Source: Marinobacter psychrophilus
GTDB lineage: Bacteria; Pseudomonadota; Gammaproteobacteria; Pseudomonadales; Oleiphilaceae
Direction of reading: 5' to 3'
Length of the DNA stretch: 64,000 bases
NCBI RefSeq assembly: GCF_001043175.1
Contig: NZ_CP011494.1
Coordinates: 3,720,001-3,784,000 of the forward strand
Shown here: in pieces, positions 26,627 through 36,230 of the stretch
Layout of the letters: each line of letters begins with the position of its first letter
How positions within the stretch are numbered: the first letter of the stretch is position 1
Made by a program: the position numbers and the translations under genes
The notes under the pieces: generated by a model
Database searches by the model: none
Seen by the model: the letters and a program-made list of their open reading frames with translations, nothing else
Told to the model about the DNA's origin: nothing

Positions 26627-28792
26627 TTAACAAGCCTCCAGCGGCGCATACGCCAATACCAGCCACTTGGCACCGTCATCAAAGTTAACCTGGATTCGGG
26701 TGTGATGGCCGCTGCCTTCGCTGTTCATCACCGTGCCTTCGCCGAACTTCGGATGCATTACGCGCTGCCCCAGGCTGAAACCAGACTGCTTGGCGGATTC
26801 CTGACTGAACATACTTTCGTTAGGCCGCGCCACCATGGCTGGGCGGGTCACCGTATTGCGCAGCCGAACCTCTTGAATACAGTCGCCAGGGATTTCCCGC
26901 ACGAACCGCGACAGCGCATTGAACTTCTCCTGACCGTACAAACGGCGGGATTCGGCGTAGGTTATTATCAGCTTCTTCATCGCGCGGGTAATACCCACAT
27001 ACGCAAGACGGCGCTCTTCCTCCATACGCCCCGGTTCCTCCAACGACATGCTGTGGGGGAACAGACCTTCTTCAACGCCGGCCATGAACACCAGCGGGAA
27101 TTCCAACCCTTTTGCGGAGTGCAGGGTCATTAATTGCACGCTGTCTTCGTGGTCTTCCGCTTGAGCTTCACCGGCGTCCAAAGCAGCCTGGGCGATGAAT
27201 TCCGACAGCGGATCAATGCCCTCCTCCACTTCGTAAGTCGTCAACGCATTTACCAGTTCTTCCAGGTTTTCCACCCGCCCCTGACCTTTTTCACCTTTTT
27301 CGCTGGCGTGGTACTCCTTCAGGCCGCTGTCGTCGATAGTCTGCTGCATTAGGCCATGCAATGTGCCGTGTTCAGCCAGCGCGGACAGTTCTTCGATGAT
27401 CGACAGAAATTTCTGCAATCCGGTTTTTGCGCGGCCTTTCATCTGCCCGGCGTCCAGCATGCGCTGGGCGGATTCCCACATTGAGATGCTTTGCTCGCCG
27501 GCGTATTGGCGCAAATCGGCCAGGCTTTTGGCCCCTATGCCGCGCGGTGGCAGGTTTACCACCCGCTCAAACGCCGCGTCATCGCGGCGGTAATGCACCA
27601 GGCGCAGATAAGCCAGTGCGTTGCGAATTTCCTGGCGATCGTAGAAGCGCAGGCCGCCATAAACCCGATACGGGATGCCCTGACGCATCAGCGATTCTTC
27701 CAATACGCGGGATTGGGCGTTGGAACGGTAGAGAATGGCGCATTCGGCGCGCAGGTTGCCGTCTTGCACCCAGCTGGTGATGGTGTCGGCAATGTAGTTG
27801 GCTTCGTCTTGCTCGTTAAATGCGGCGTAAAGGCTGACCGGCTCACCGTCAACCCCGTCGCTCCACAGCTCTTTACCCAGGCGGCCCTGGTTGTTGTCTA
27901 TCACCCCGTTGGCGGCTTTCAAAATCAACTTGGTCGAGCGGTAATTCTGTTCCAATTTTACTAGGCGGGCATTGGGAAAATCGCGCTGGTACTGCTGGAT
28001 GTTTTCGACTTTGGCGCCGCGCCAGCCGTAGATGGACTGGTCGTCGTCGCCCACCACGGTTAATGGCACGCGGTTGCTGGCCAGCACTTGCAGCCAGGCG
28101 TATTGAATAGTGTTGGTGTCTTGAAACTCGTCCACCAAAATATGTTGGAAGCGCTGCTGATAATGAGCCAGCAGTTCTGGGCGGTGCAGCCAGAGTTCGT
28201 GAGAGCGCAGCAGCAATTCGCCAAAATCCACCAGGCCGCTTTGCTGACACAGTTTTTCGTACTGGCGGTACACTCGCACCATGGTGCTGGTGAAGTGATC
28301 GCCGGGATTTTCCTGAATATTGTCAGCGCGCAGGCCTTCGTCTTTCTGGCTGCTAATCCACCACTGGGCCTGTTTGGGCGGAAATTGGGCTTCGTCGATC
28401 TGGGCTTCGCGCATTACGCGTTTCACCATGCGCAGCTGGTCGTCGCTGTCCAGCACCTGAAAGTTTTCCGGCAGGTTTGCGTCTTTCCAGTGGGAGCGCA
28501 GCAGGCGATGGGCAATACCGTGAAAAGTGCCAATCCACAGGCCACGAGAAGGTATGTTCATCATACCCTCAATGCGGTGACGCATTTCCTTGGCGGCTTT
28601 GTTGGTAAAAGTCACCGCCAAAAGGCCAGTTGCCGGTACCCGGTTCACCTGCATCTGCCACGCCATACGGTGCACCAGCACTCGGGTTTTGCCACTACCG
28701 GCACCGGCCAGAACCAGTAAGTGATCGCTTTGTTCCGTCACCGCCTCGCGTTGGGCGTCGTTCAGGCCGTCGATAATGTAGGAAACGTCCAT
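26627..28792 (-). CDS. uvrD: DNA helicase II UvrD
   Basis: A superfamily 1 3'-5' helicase acting in nucleotide excision repair and mismatch repair. The 721 residues match E. coli UvrD (720). Motif I is LAGAGSGKTRVL near residue 29. Motif II LVDEFQDTN, motif III VGDDDQSIYGWRGA and motif IV QNYRST follow, then VQLMTLHSAKGLEFP near 555 and VGITRAMKKL. The C-terminal Tudor-like segment includes GQRVMHPKFGEGTVMNSEG and binds RNA polymerase in known UvrD/PcrA proteins. A LexA-like site lies just upstream. Confidence 0.97.
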   Translation of the reverse strand: MDVSYIIDGLNDAQREAVTEQSDHLLVLAGAGSGKTRVLVHRMAWQMQVNRVPATGLLAVTFTNKAAKEMRHRIEGMMNIPSRGLWIGTFHGIAHRLLRSHWKDANLPENFQVLDSDDQLRMVKRVMREAQIDEAQFPPKQAQWWISSQKDEGLRADNIQENPGDHFTSTMVRVYRQYEKLCQQSGLVDFGELLLRSHELWLHRPELLAHYQQRFQHILVDEFQDTNTIQYAWLQVLASNRVPLTVVGDDDQSIYGWRGAKVENIQQYQRDFPNARLVKLEQNYRSTKLILKAANGVIDNNQGRLGKELWSDGVDGEPVSLYAAFNEQDEANYIADTITSWVQDGNLRAECAILYRSNAQSRVLEESLMRQGIPYRVYGGLRFYDRQEIRNALAYLRLVHYRRDDAAFERVVNLPPRGIGAKSLADLRQYAGEQSISMWESAQRMLDAGQMKGRAKTGLQKFLSIIEELSALAEHGTLHGLMQQTIDDSGLKEYHASEKGEKGQGRVENLEELVNALTTYEVEEGIDPLSEFIAQAALDAGEAQAEDHEDSVQLMTLHSAKGLEFPLVFMAGVEEGLFPHSMSLEEPGRMEEERRLAYVGITRAMKKLIITYAESRRLYGQEKFNALSRFVREIPGDCIQEVRLRNTVTRPAMVARPNESMFSQESAKQSGFSLGQRVMHPKFGEGTVMNSEGSGHHTRIQVNFDDGAKWLVLAYAPLEAC

Positions 28793-28804
28793 AAAATGTC
28801 GCTA

Positions 28805-28820
28805 CTGGTTAAATAAACAG
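28805..28820. promoter_or_regulatory. LexA-like SOS box before uvrD
   Basis: CTGGTTAAATAAACAG matches the CTGT-N8-ACAG consensus of gammaproteobacterial LexA at all but one position, with an AT-rich centre. It lies 13-28 bp upstream of the uvrD start. In E. coli uvrD is a known SOS gene. The single mismatch lowers certainty. Confidence 0.55.
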
Positions 28821-28898
28821 GTCGGGAAGTATACCAGCCTTGAATCGCCCTTGCCGAATATGGGTGCAAGGGGGCAAATTCCACGGGTTTTAGCCAAA

Positions 28899-28926
28899 AA
28901 AACGGTGAGCCGCAGCCCACCGTTTT
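28899..28926 (-). terminator. Intrinsic terminator of gabD
   Basis: AAAACGGTG (28899-28907) and CACCGTTTT (28918-28926) form a 9-bp stem with a 10-base loop. Read on the minus strand the stem runs into seven T residues. It begins about 60 bp after the gabD stop codon and separates that gene from uvrD. Confidence 0.85.
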
Positions 28927-28986
28927 CGTTCACGCTTTCACGCTTTCACTAACAAACGATAACGCTTGTTTGGCTAGCCAGCGCGA

Positions 28987-30438
28987 TTAAAACCCGCGGG
29001 GTACGGTTTGCGCTTCGGTGAATTCAAACAGCCCTTCTTCGCCGCCTTCACGGCCAGTACCCGACATTTTCATACCACCAAACGGCGCCTCTGGCGTGGG
29101 GCCGGTGCCAGTGTTCCAGCCCACGTGACCAAAGCGCAGCCCGGCCGCTACGCGCTGGGCGCGTTTGACATCCGCTGTGAACACATAAGAGGCCAGGCCA
29201 AACTCGGTGTCGTTGCCGGCAGCGATGACGTCGTTTTCATCGCTAAAGCTGGCAATGGGCACCAGCGGGCCAAAGGTTTCTTCCCGCGAGCAAACCATTT
29301 GCGGGGTTACGCCAGTGATGACCGTGGGCGGGAAAAACAAATCGTCATCGTTCAACTCTGACGGCTTTTTACCGGCTACCAAAGTGGCGCCCTGCTCTAA
29401 CGCATTTTCCAAGTGGCGTTTGACCTTATTGTAGCCATCACGGTTGATCAGCGGGCCTAGGTCCACATCACCGTTGATGCCGTCACCCACGGTCATTTTT
29501 CTTACCCGTTCGGCCAGTTTCTGGCTGAAGCTGTCGACAATTTTTTCGTGGGCAAAAATACGGTTTGCGCACACGCAGGTCTGGCCGCTGCCGCGGAATT
29601 TATTGGCCACCAGGTTATCAACCGCGGCGTCCAGGTCGGCGTCGTCAAACACGATAAACGGCGCGTTACCACCCAGCTCCAGCGCCAGTTTTTTCACTGA
29701 ATAAGCGCTGTCTATGATCAGCTGGCGCCCCACTTCGGTGGAACCGGTAAAGCTGAGCATGGGCACATCCGGGCTTTCGCTCAGCACTTTGCCGATCATG
29801 CTGGCCTTACCCATCACCAAATTCACCATACCCGCGGGCAGATCAACGTATTTATCCATCAGAGTAAACAGCGCAACCATCGTCAGCGGGGTGGCGCTGG
29901 CGGGTTTGATCACCGACGGGCAACCGGCTGCCAGGGCCGCCGACAGCTTTTTTGCAATCATGCCAATGGGGAAGTTCCAAGGCGTAATCAGGCCCACTAC
30001 GCCGACCGGGCGAAAATGCACGGTCCAACTGCAACCTTTGGGCTTTTGGTTCAGGTTCCGCGGGCTTAACACCTCAATATTTTTAGCGCAGTAATCGAAG
30101 AAGCCGGCAGCGTAGTCCACTTCGCCCTGAGCTTCGTTTAACGGTTTGCCGTGTTCAAGGCACAAAATACGGCCCATCTCTGCGCGATTGGCAGTTAGGG
30201 CATCACGAATGTCTTCCAGCCACTTACGGCGGGTTTCCAGCGGGTAAGGCGCGGTCAGTTTTTCGGCCTTTTTTGCCGCAGCTATGGCATCGTGCACCTG
30301 TTGCTCGGTTACAAACGGCACCTTCGCAATAACGGCACCGGTTGCCGGGTTATCCACGTCAAAGGTCTCAGCAGCGGCTTGTTGCCACTGGCCACCGGCG
30401 TATCCGGTTATGTTCTGCAATAACGGTGATTCGATCAT
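28987..30438 (-). CDS. gabD: NAD(P)-dependent succinate-semialdehyde dehydrogenase
   Basis: It oxidises succinate semialdehyde to succinate, the last step of GABA breakdown. The 483 residues match GabD (482). The conserved NAD-binding region GVVGLITPWNFPIGMIAKK is near residue 145, the catalytic Glu in LELGGNAP near 254 and the catalytic Cys in GQTCVCANRI near 288. TGPTPEAPFGGMKMSGTGREGG lies near the end. Glutarate semialdehyde dehydrogenase activity is a possible alternative or addition. It diverges from an acetylpolyamine amidohydrolase, which fits a polyamine-to-succinate route. Confidence 0.9.
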   Translation of the reverse strand: MIESPLLQNITGYAGGQWQQAAAETFDVDNPATGAVIAKVPFVTEQQVHDAIAAAKKAEKLTAPYPLETRRKWLEDIRDALTANRAEMGRILCLEHGKPLNEAQGEVDYAAGFFDYCAKNIEVLSPRNLNQKPKGCSWTVHFRPVGVVGLITPWNFPIGMIAKKLSAALAAGCPSVIKPASATPLTMVALFTLMDKYVDLPAGMVNLVMGKASMIGKVLSESPDVPMLSFTGSTEVGRQLIIDSAYSVKKLALELGGNAPFIVFDDADLDAAVDNLVANKFRGSGQTCVCANRIFAHEKIVDSFSQKLAERVRKMTVGDGINGDVDLGPLINRDGYNKVKRHLENALEQGATLVAGKKPSELNDDDLFFPPTVITGVTPQMVCSREETFGPLVPIASFSDENDVIAAGNDTEFGLASYVFTADVKRAQRVAAGLRFGHVGWNTGTGPTPEAPFGGMKMSGTGREGGEEGLFEFTEAQTVPRGF

Positions 30439-30455
30439 TCAGGCTCCCTTACGTA

Positions 30456-30540
30456 ATAGTTAGGCTGTTGCAATAGCGCTCAAGCTGCTGCGATACGATC
30501 TGAACGCTCGATCGCAGAAACGCAAATTCTTCCTAACTAT
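30456..30540. repeat. Long-spaced 9-bp inverted repeat between gabD and the amidohydrolase gene
   Basis: ATAGTTAGG (30456-30464) is exactly repeated in inverted form as CCTAACTAT (30532-30540), with 67 bp between. Inside lies a smaller TGCGAT...ATCGCA pairing. It occupies most of the 231-bp divergent promoter region. It could be two operator half-sites or a looped structure. No protein-coding sequence is seen in the interval. Confidence 0.4.
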
Positions 30541-30669
30541 AGTGGATGCTGTCCAGCAACCTGTAAAGCTGGCAGCACTTTTTGCGGACTACGTTTTTTT
30601 GACCCACGCCAGTCAGTGCCTATACTCGGGTGAGCATGCACTACCGCTCTCTAAAAAGGCCTCCGTAAT

Positions 30670-31686
30670 ATGAAAGCATTTTTTCACCCCGCACAAGATC
30701 AGCACAGCCCGCAGTCGTACTTTACCCGCGGCCAAATGCGCCAACCGCAAGAAGTGGCAGATCGCACCCGGGAAATGTTGGCGGGCCTGAAGGCCAGCGG
30801 TATTCCGGTGCTGCATCCGGCTGACCAAGGTGCGGGCCCCATTGGCAAGGTGCACGATCTGAGTTATCTACGTTTTCTGGAATCTGCCCACAGGCGTTGG
30901 AAAGCGATGGGCGATGACTGGGGCGATGAGGTCATGTCCAATATTTTTGTGCACAGCCCCAACGCCTTGAAAGGCGTTCTGGCCGAGGCCGCACGTTACC
31001 AGGCCGACGGAAGCAGCCCCATTGGCAAGCACACCTGGGACGCCGCCTACTGGTCGGCACAGACCGCCCTGGGCGCGGCCGACGCCTTGATGGCAGGCGA
31101 GCACATCACCTATGCCGTATGCCGCCCGCCAGGCCATCACGCCCGCCGCGCAGCCGCCGGTGGTTTCTGCTATCTGAATAACGCGGCCATTGCTGCCGAG
31201 CGCCTGCGCAGCCGATATCAGCGCGTGGCCATACTCGACACCGACATGCATCACGGCCAAGGTATTCAAGAGATTTTCTACAACCGCAGCGACGTACTTT
31301 ACGTTTCGGTGCATGGCGACCCCACCAACTTTTACCCGGTGGTGGCCGGTTATGAAGAAGAACGCGGCGAAGGCGAAGGCTACGGCTACAACATCAACTT
31401 ACCCATGCCCCACGGCTCCGATGAAGAGTTTTTTTTCGGCAAGGTCGAAGAAGCCCTGACCGCGCTGAAGCTTTACCAGCCAGATGTTATTGTACTGGCC
31501 TTGGGCTTTGATATTTACAAGAACGACCCGCAAGCCAAAGTGTCGGTGTCCAGCGAGGGCTTCTGTCGTTTGGGCAGCCACATTCGCCAACTGGGTCTGC
31601 CAACACTGACGGTGCAGGAAGGCGGTTATGACCTAGACACCCTGAGTCACAATGTGCAGCAATTTTTTAAGGGCCTGACGGGCTGA
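30670..31686 (+). CDS. Acetylpolyamine amidohydrolase / class II histone deacetylase-like
   Basis: A zinc hydrolase of the arginase/deacetylase fold that removes acetyl groups from acetylated polyamines or similar amides. The 338 residues include the general-base pair in RPPGHHARRAAAGGFCYLNNAA near residue 155, zinc ligands in DTDMHHGQGIQE near 194 and LGFDIYKNDP near 281, and the oxyanion Tyr in VQEGGYDLD near 317. These details favour the acetylpolyamine amidohydrolase subgroup over acetoin-utilisation proteins. It diverges from gabD. Confidence 0.85.
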   Translation: MKAFFHPAQDQHSPQSYFTRGQMRQPQEVADRTREMLAGLKASGIPVLHPADQGAGPIGKVHDLSYLRFLESAHRRWKAMGDDWGDEVMSNIFVHSPNALKGVLAEAARYQADGSSPIGKHTWDAAYWSAQTALGAADALMAGEHITYAVCRPPGHHARRAAAGGFCYLNNAAIAAERLRSRYQRVAILDTDMHHGQGIQEIFYNRSDVLYVSVHGDPTNFYPVVAGYEEERGEGEGYGYNINLPMPHGSDEEFFFGKVEEALTALKLYQPDVIVLALGFDIYKNDPQAKVSVSSEGFCRLGSHIRQLGLPTLTVQEGGYDLDTLSHNVQQFFKGLTG

Positions 31687-31868
31687 GTCCTGTTGCGGTA
31701 AGGCACGTTGAAGACAGTTTCGGTGGATTCCAGCCCAGTCTGGAATCCAGCATTATTGGGTAGCACATCGCCAAAAAAACACTTAGTGTAGCGCCTCGGC
31801 CGCCGGCAATCGGACGAGCACCCGTGTGGTGGAGGATGCTGGCCGCATACCAAGGAGTTTTACGACCG

Positions 31869-33248
31869 ATGAATGAACCCACCATCAACGCGTTGGTGTC
31901 GCCCGAAGGCAGCCTCGAAATCCTGTCTAACCATGAAGTAAACCGCCTGAAAGACCGCAGTGAAGGCGGCCTTTACCGGCTGTTCCGCCAATGCGCACTG
32001 GCAGTACTGAATACCGGCGTGGTTACCGACGATTGCCAGGATTTGATGTCGGCCCACAGCGACTTTGAGGTGCACCTGGTACCCCAGCCCCGCGGCCTGA
32101 AACTGGAACTGATCAACGCACCCCACCATGCCTTTGTCGACAATGAAATGCTGCGCGCCAATCGCGAACATTTGTTTTCGGTGTTGCGCGACATCGTATA
32201 CACCCATTCCAGCCCGCTGTTCATTGAAGCCAACCGGCATCCGCAGCCGGAAGATCTGACCAACATGGTGTTTCACATTCTGCGCAACGCGCGCGTGCTG
32301 AAACCGGGGCGACAGCCAGACATGGTGGTGTGTTGGGGTGGCCATTCCATCAGCCATGAAGAATACCAATACAGCAAAGAAGTGGGCCACCAGTTGGGTC
32401 TGCGTGAACTGAGCATTTGCACCGGCTGCGGCCCCGGCGCCATGAAGGGCCCTATGAAAGGCGCCACCATAGGCCACGCCAAGCAGCGGGTAAAAGACGG
32501 TCGCTACATTGGCATTACCGAACCCGGCATTATCGGCGCCGAGGCACCCAATCCGATTGTGAACGAACTGGTGATCATGCCGGATATAGAAAAACGCCTG
32601 GAAGCCTTCGTGCGCCTTGGCCACGGCGTGATTGTATTCCCCGGTGGTGTGGGCACAGCAGAAGAAATTCTTTACCTCTTGGGTATTCTGTTGCACCCAG
32701 ACAACGCCGATATTCCCTTCCCGGTGGTGTTTACCGGCAGGCGCGAGAACGCTGATTATTTTGAAATGATCGACAAGTTCATCCGCAACGCCTTGGGTGA
32801 CGACGCCGCAAAGCGCTATGAAATCATCATCGACGATCCGGTGCGGGTAGCGCGCACCATGAAACTCGGGATGCAAGAGGTCGAAACCTTCCGCCGCGCC
32901 ATGCAAGACGCCTATTACTTTAATTGGACGTTAAAAATAGACCCTGTGTTTCAGCTGCCATTTGAGCCGGACCACGCCAACATGCGCGCCTTGGAACTGC
33001 ATCGCGATCAGCCAGTGCACTTGATTGCGGCAAATCTGCGCAAAGCCTTCAGCGGTATTGTTGCGGGTAACGTAAAGGAAGAAGGAATTCAAAAGGTGCG
33101 CGCACATGGCCCGTTCGAAATTGCGGGCGACCCCAGCCTGATTAAGCCTTTGGAAGCCATGCTGGAACAGTTTGTGGCTCAAAACCGGATGAAACTACCC
33201 GGCACCTCGGCTTATCGGCCAAGCTACCGGATTATTAGCAAGGCATAG
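31869..33248 (+). CDS. ppnN: Pyrimidine/purine nucleotide 5'-monophosphate nucleosidase PpnN
   Basis: It splits nucleoside 5'-monophosphates into base and ribose 5-phosphate. In E. coli it is controlled by (p)ppGpp. ATG 31869 with AAGGAG 11 bases upstream gives 459 residues, close to E. coli PpnN/YgdH (454). The longer frame from 31824 has no ribosome site. The lysine-decarboxylase-like (LOG) domain shows GGHSISHEEY near 158, TGCGPGAMKGPMKGA near 185 and FPGGVGTAEEILYLLG near 258. The N- and C-terminal regulatory domains are both present. Confidence 0.92.
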   Translation: MNEPTINALVSPEGSLEILSNHEVNRLKDRSEGGLYRLFRQCALAVLNTGVVTDDCQDLMSAHSDFEVHLVPQPRGLKLELINAPHHAFVDNEMLRANREHLFSVLRDIVYTHSSPLFIEANRHPQPEDLTNMVFHILRNARVLKPGRQPDMVVCWGGHSISHEEYQYSKEVGHQLGLRELSICTGCGPGAMKGPMKGATIGHAKQRVKDGRYIGITEPGIIGAEAPNPIVNELVIMPDIEKRLEAFVRLGHGVIVFPGGVGTAEEILYLLGILLHPDNADIPFPVVFTGRRENADYFEMIDKFIRNALGDDAAKRYEIIIDDPVRVARTMKLGMQEVETFRRAMQDAYYFNWTLKIDPVFQLPFEPDHANMRALELHRDQPVHLIAANLRKAFSGIVAGNVKEEGIQKVRAHGPFEIAGDPSLIKPLEAMLEQFVAQNRMKLPGTSAYRPSYRIISKA

Positions 33249-33330
33249 CCTGTCGTCTGGCTAAGTTGACGGACACCTTGGCCAGACGAAACAACACCTC
33301 ACTCTTTTGCAAAACGAACTGCTGGATAGT

Positions 33331-33663
33331 TTACTTGCCGCCGGCAGGCAGACTGGAAAAATACGCCGACAGGTCGGCAATATCTTCATCACTGAGTGCC
33401 ATTGCCTGACCCTGCATAATAGCCGCCATGCCGCCATTACGTTCCTTGCTTCTATAGGCTTTCAGTGACGACACCAAATACATCTCGTGCTGGCCCGCCA
33501 GATTCGGATACATCGGGATCAATGCAATACCGTTCTGGCCATGGCAGGCGGCACACACGGCTGCTTTTGCCTTGCCAGCAGCTGCGTCTCCGGCACTGGC
33601 CATCATCGGCAGCGCGGCACTGATTGCAAAAAGACCTGCAACCGCAAAGTGCTTCAATTTCAT
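33331..33663 (-). CDS. Small periplasmic class I cytochrome c
   Basis: A soluble electron carrier. ATG 33663 gives 110 residues with a signal peptide [19 protein letters not shown] cleaved near ASAGD. One haem-binding motif, CAACH, lies near residue 37. The axial methionine is likely in the segment [18 protein letters not shown]. Size and pattern fit the c5/c553 type or a single-haem relative of cytochrome c4. Longer upstream reading from 33777 is not supported. A promoter with a perfect -10 lies upstream. Confidence 0.9.
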   Translation of the reverse strand: MKLKHFAVAGLFAISAALPMMASAGDAAAGKAKAAVCAACHGQNGIALIPMYPNLAGQHEMYLVSSLKAYRSKERNGGMAAIMQGQAMALSDEDIADLSAYFSSLPAGGK

Positions 33664-33735
33664 TAAGACAACCCTCTCATTTTTTTCGAATCGAATGTTC
33701 ACAATGTCTTCTACGCGAGTAACAACGGTTCGTAC

Positions 33736-33765
33736 ATTATAGTTAGTATAGCTAATTATTGTTAT
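33736..33765 (-). promoter_or_regulatory. Promoter of the cytochrome c gene
   Basis: On the minus strand ATAACA (33760-33765) is separated by 18 bp from a perfect TATAAT (33736-33741), in an AT-rich stretch about 70 bp before the start codon. This fits a sigma-70 promoter with a moderate -35 element. Confidence 0.5.
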
Positions 33766-33910
33766 AGCACGCGCCAAACCCTGCTAAAAATGCGATAGAT
33801 CAAAATTCAATCTCTATGTCACAAATAATACCAGCACCCGCGCGCGCTACCCCGAAGATTTTTATGCCGGCCGACATCAACAATGAGGAGTGATATCAGT
33901 GCACGGCCAA

Positions 33911-36136
33911 TCAACCCGGCTCCAGCCAGTCTGCAACCATCAACCTAAGCTGCTGTTCTGCATCGCGCTGGCCGCTGCATAGATTCTCGCGTTGAAGCTC
34001 AGCCCAACTGCGGCCCTGCACCACAGAGCGGCACCAAAGCGCGCACTGCGCGGGCTGCAATGCAGTCAGCCAGTCTGCGGCGCCGGCGCAGCGGCTAAGG
34101 ATTTGTAGCGCCGGCAGGGTCAGCTCAAAGCCGCGATGGCCAATGGCGAAATGCTGTAAATCGCGAGTGTCCTCGGCATCCGGTTGTGGGCCAGCTGGCA
34201 GGCTGCGCATTACGCCAGCCATCAGTTCCGGCTGACATTGAACCCATTGCCGCCCGGCCAGCACCAACCAGTGCCGGCCCAGGCGCTGCTGTAAATCCTG
34301 GACCAAACGCTCGCCCGCTGCACTGAGCCCGCGCACAGCCTGCAACGGATATTCACCACTGCTGGCCTCCTGGCTAAAGCCCAAGCGCACCGGCTGCAGC
34401 CCCTGGCGCTGCCAAAAGGCCAAGAGCGCAGGCGTGCCTCCAAAGCTGCTGCCGATATAATCAAAGCCTTCCGCTGTGGCATAGGCCTGGGCAGCCGCTA
34501 TTAAGCACTGGCCAATACCTCTGCGCCGTTGCGGCGCCGCCACCGCAATTCTCGTTATCCGTAAACTGCGCTGCTGGGCCGCCTGCGGCAGGCCCGCATG
34601 CAACGCCAACGACTGTGCCAACAAATGTCCTCGCAGCCGACGCAGCCCAAGACTGACTTGCTGCGCTAAAGGCGCCGAAAATTCGCCTTCGCCCTGAGCC
34701 CACAACAACCCCACGGTGCGCCCATTCATACGAGCACGCCAGCTGACGGCGGCGGGGTCGTCCAACCACTGGCGCAAATCCGCAGGCGTCGTGCGGTAAT
34801 GAGCGTTCACCAATAGCCCGAAAGCTTCCGCCAAATCGTTTTCCGTTGCCTGAGCCGGTTGCCAGCGCTCTACTTCCAGCACCGGCAAGGGATCAGGAGC
34901 CAGCTGTTGTGTATCGCCCTGGCTCGTTGCAGCTAGCATGAACAAGCGGAAAACAAGCGGTTCCAACGGGTCACTGGCCGCCCATCGCACCGGCTGCGAA
35001 AGAGTTCGCTCTTGCCAGTGCGGCGTGTGTTGGTCCAATTGTTTGCGAAAGCGCACCGCAAATCCCCGCCCGGCGCCTTCGTAACCGTGAACGGTTGTGG
35101 CAAAGGCCACCCGGGGCCAGCCCAGCAAAATACGCTGCAACAGCGGCGCAGCTATGGCGGCGGCTTCGTCTACCATCACAACTTCTGCGGCAGGTTTGTC
35201 CGCTAGCATCTGCTGAGGCAGTAAAAATGTCAGGCTAGCGCCGCTGACGATGGTCAATTGAGTAGCCGATTGACTTTGTAGTTGGGCTCCCAGGCGCTCA
35301 CGGGCATGAGCCATAACGGTGGCCACCTGTTCGGCCGAAGGTGCAGTCAACAATACTCGCTGGCGGCCCCGCAACAGTAATTCCGCCGCCGCCAGGCCCA
35401 AAGCTGCCGATTTTCCACGACCGCGATCGGCGGTAATCACCAGCGGACGGCGCCGGCGCCCCAAACCAAAACGCACCAGCGCTTGCACCAGCTGGTCCTG
35501 CTCGGGCCCGCCGTCAACACAAAAAACCGTTGCGGGTCGGCGGCGACTTAATTCATCCCGCACACGGCTCAGTTCTGAGTTTATGGTGGCGCTTGCGCGC
35601 TCATCTGCACTCGTTACCGATCTCTCACCCGCACTCACATACTCACTCATCTTCAGCCGAATGACGTCCGGCGCATCACTCAGTATCTTTGCTAAGCGCT
35701 CAGCAAAGGGATGCTCAATGGCCTGATCGAGGCCGGTACGGGCGTAGTCCGGGTCAGAAAATGTGCCCCATTGAGTCAGCGGCGGCATCAACCAGAACCA
35801 CAGGCCGCCAGCCGCTAATGTGCCAGCCAGCGCCGCCAGCCCGTCAGGCGGGTTGCCACTGAAGCCGTCCCACACCAGCAAGTCTAGCTCACGCCCCAAC
35901 CAAATTCTTGCTTGCGCCGGTGTCGCTACGTGCAAGGCCGGCAGCGGGCTGTCGGCCTTGGTGCTAACCCACAAGCCCCGATCTGCACTCAGAAATGGCA
36001 ATTCTGCCGCCAACCAGTTCAATGCTGCATTGCGATCGCCCTCAATCAGCACGAGCCTACGCTCACCGGCGTGCCGCAATTCAACTTGCAGGGACTGCAA
36101 TGCACGGGTACTGAGTGAATCCAGTGTAGACGTCAT
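33911..36136 (-). CDS. tmcA: tRNA(Met) cytidine acetyltransferase TmcA
   Basis: It acetylates N4 of the wobble cytidine in elongator tRNA-Met, preventing misreading of isoleucine codons. The 741-residue length is slightly above E. coli TmcA (671). The order is an N-terminal DUF1726-type domain, a helicase-like ATPase with Walker A ADRGRGKSAALGLAA near residue 240 and VMVDEAAAIAAPLL near 320, a GNAT acetyltransferase domain with RRRGIGQCLI near 540, and a tRNA-binding tail. A 14-bp palindrome CAAGAGTGCTCTTG (36138-36151) lies right before the start codon and could hide the ribosome site. Confidence 0.94.
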   Translation of the reverse strand: MTSTLDSLSTRALQSLQVELRHAGERRLVLIEGDRNAALNWLAAELPFLSADRGLWVSTKADSPLPALHVATPAQARIWLGRELDLLVWDGFSGNPPDGLAALAGTLAAGGLWFWLMPPLTQWGTFSDPDYARTGLDQAIEHPFAERLAKILSDAPDVIRLKMSEYVSAGERSVTSADERASATINSELSRVRDELSRRRPATVFCVDGGPEQDQLVQALVRFGLGRRRRPLVITADRGRGKSAALGLAAAELLLRGRQRVLLTAPSAEQVATVMAHARERLGAQLQSQSATQLTIVSGASLTFLLPQQMLADKPAAEVVMVDEAAAIAAPLLQRILLGWPRVAFATTVHGYEGAGRGFAVRFRKQLDQHTPHWQERTLSQPVRWAASDPLEPLVFRLFMLAATSQGDTQQLAPDPLPVLEVERWQPAQATENDLAEAFGLLVNAHYRTTPADLRQWLDDPAAVSWRARMNGRTVGLLWAQGEGEFSAPLAQQVSLGLRRLRGHLLAQSLALHAGLPQAAQQRSLRITRIAVAAPQRRRGIGQCLIAAAQAYATAEGFDYIGSSFGGTPALLAFWQRQGLQPVRLGFSQEASSGEYPLQAVRGLSAAGERLVQDLQQRLGRHWLVLAGRQWVQCQPELMAGVMRSLPAGPQPDAEDTRDLQHFAIGHRGFELTLPALQILSRCAGAADWLTALQPAQCALWCRSVVQGRSWAELQRENLCSGQRDAEQQLRLMVADWLEPG

Positions 36137-36230
36137 ACAAGAGTGCTCTTGAACTGCTGAATATGAAAAATGACGACGCCATTATGGAACAGGCCTGTGC
36201 CCGCGGCCAGTTGCCGATTACAATGGCGCC

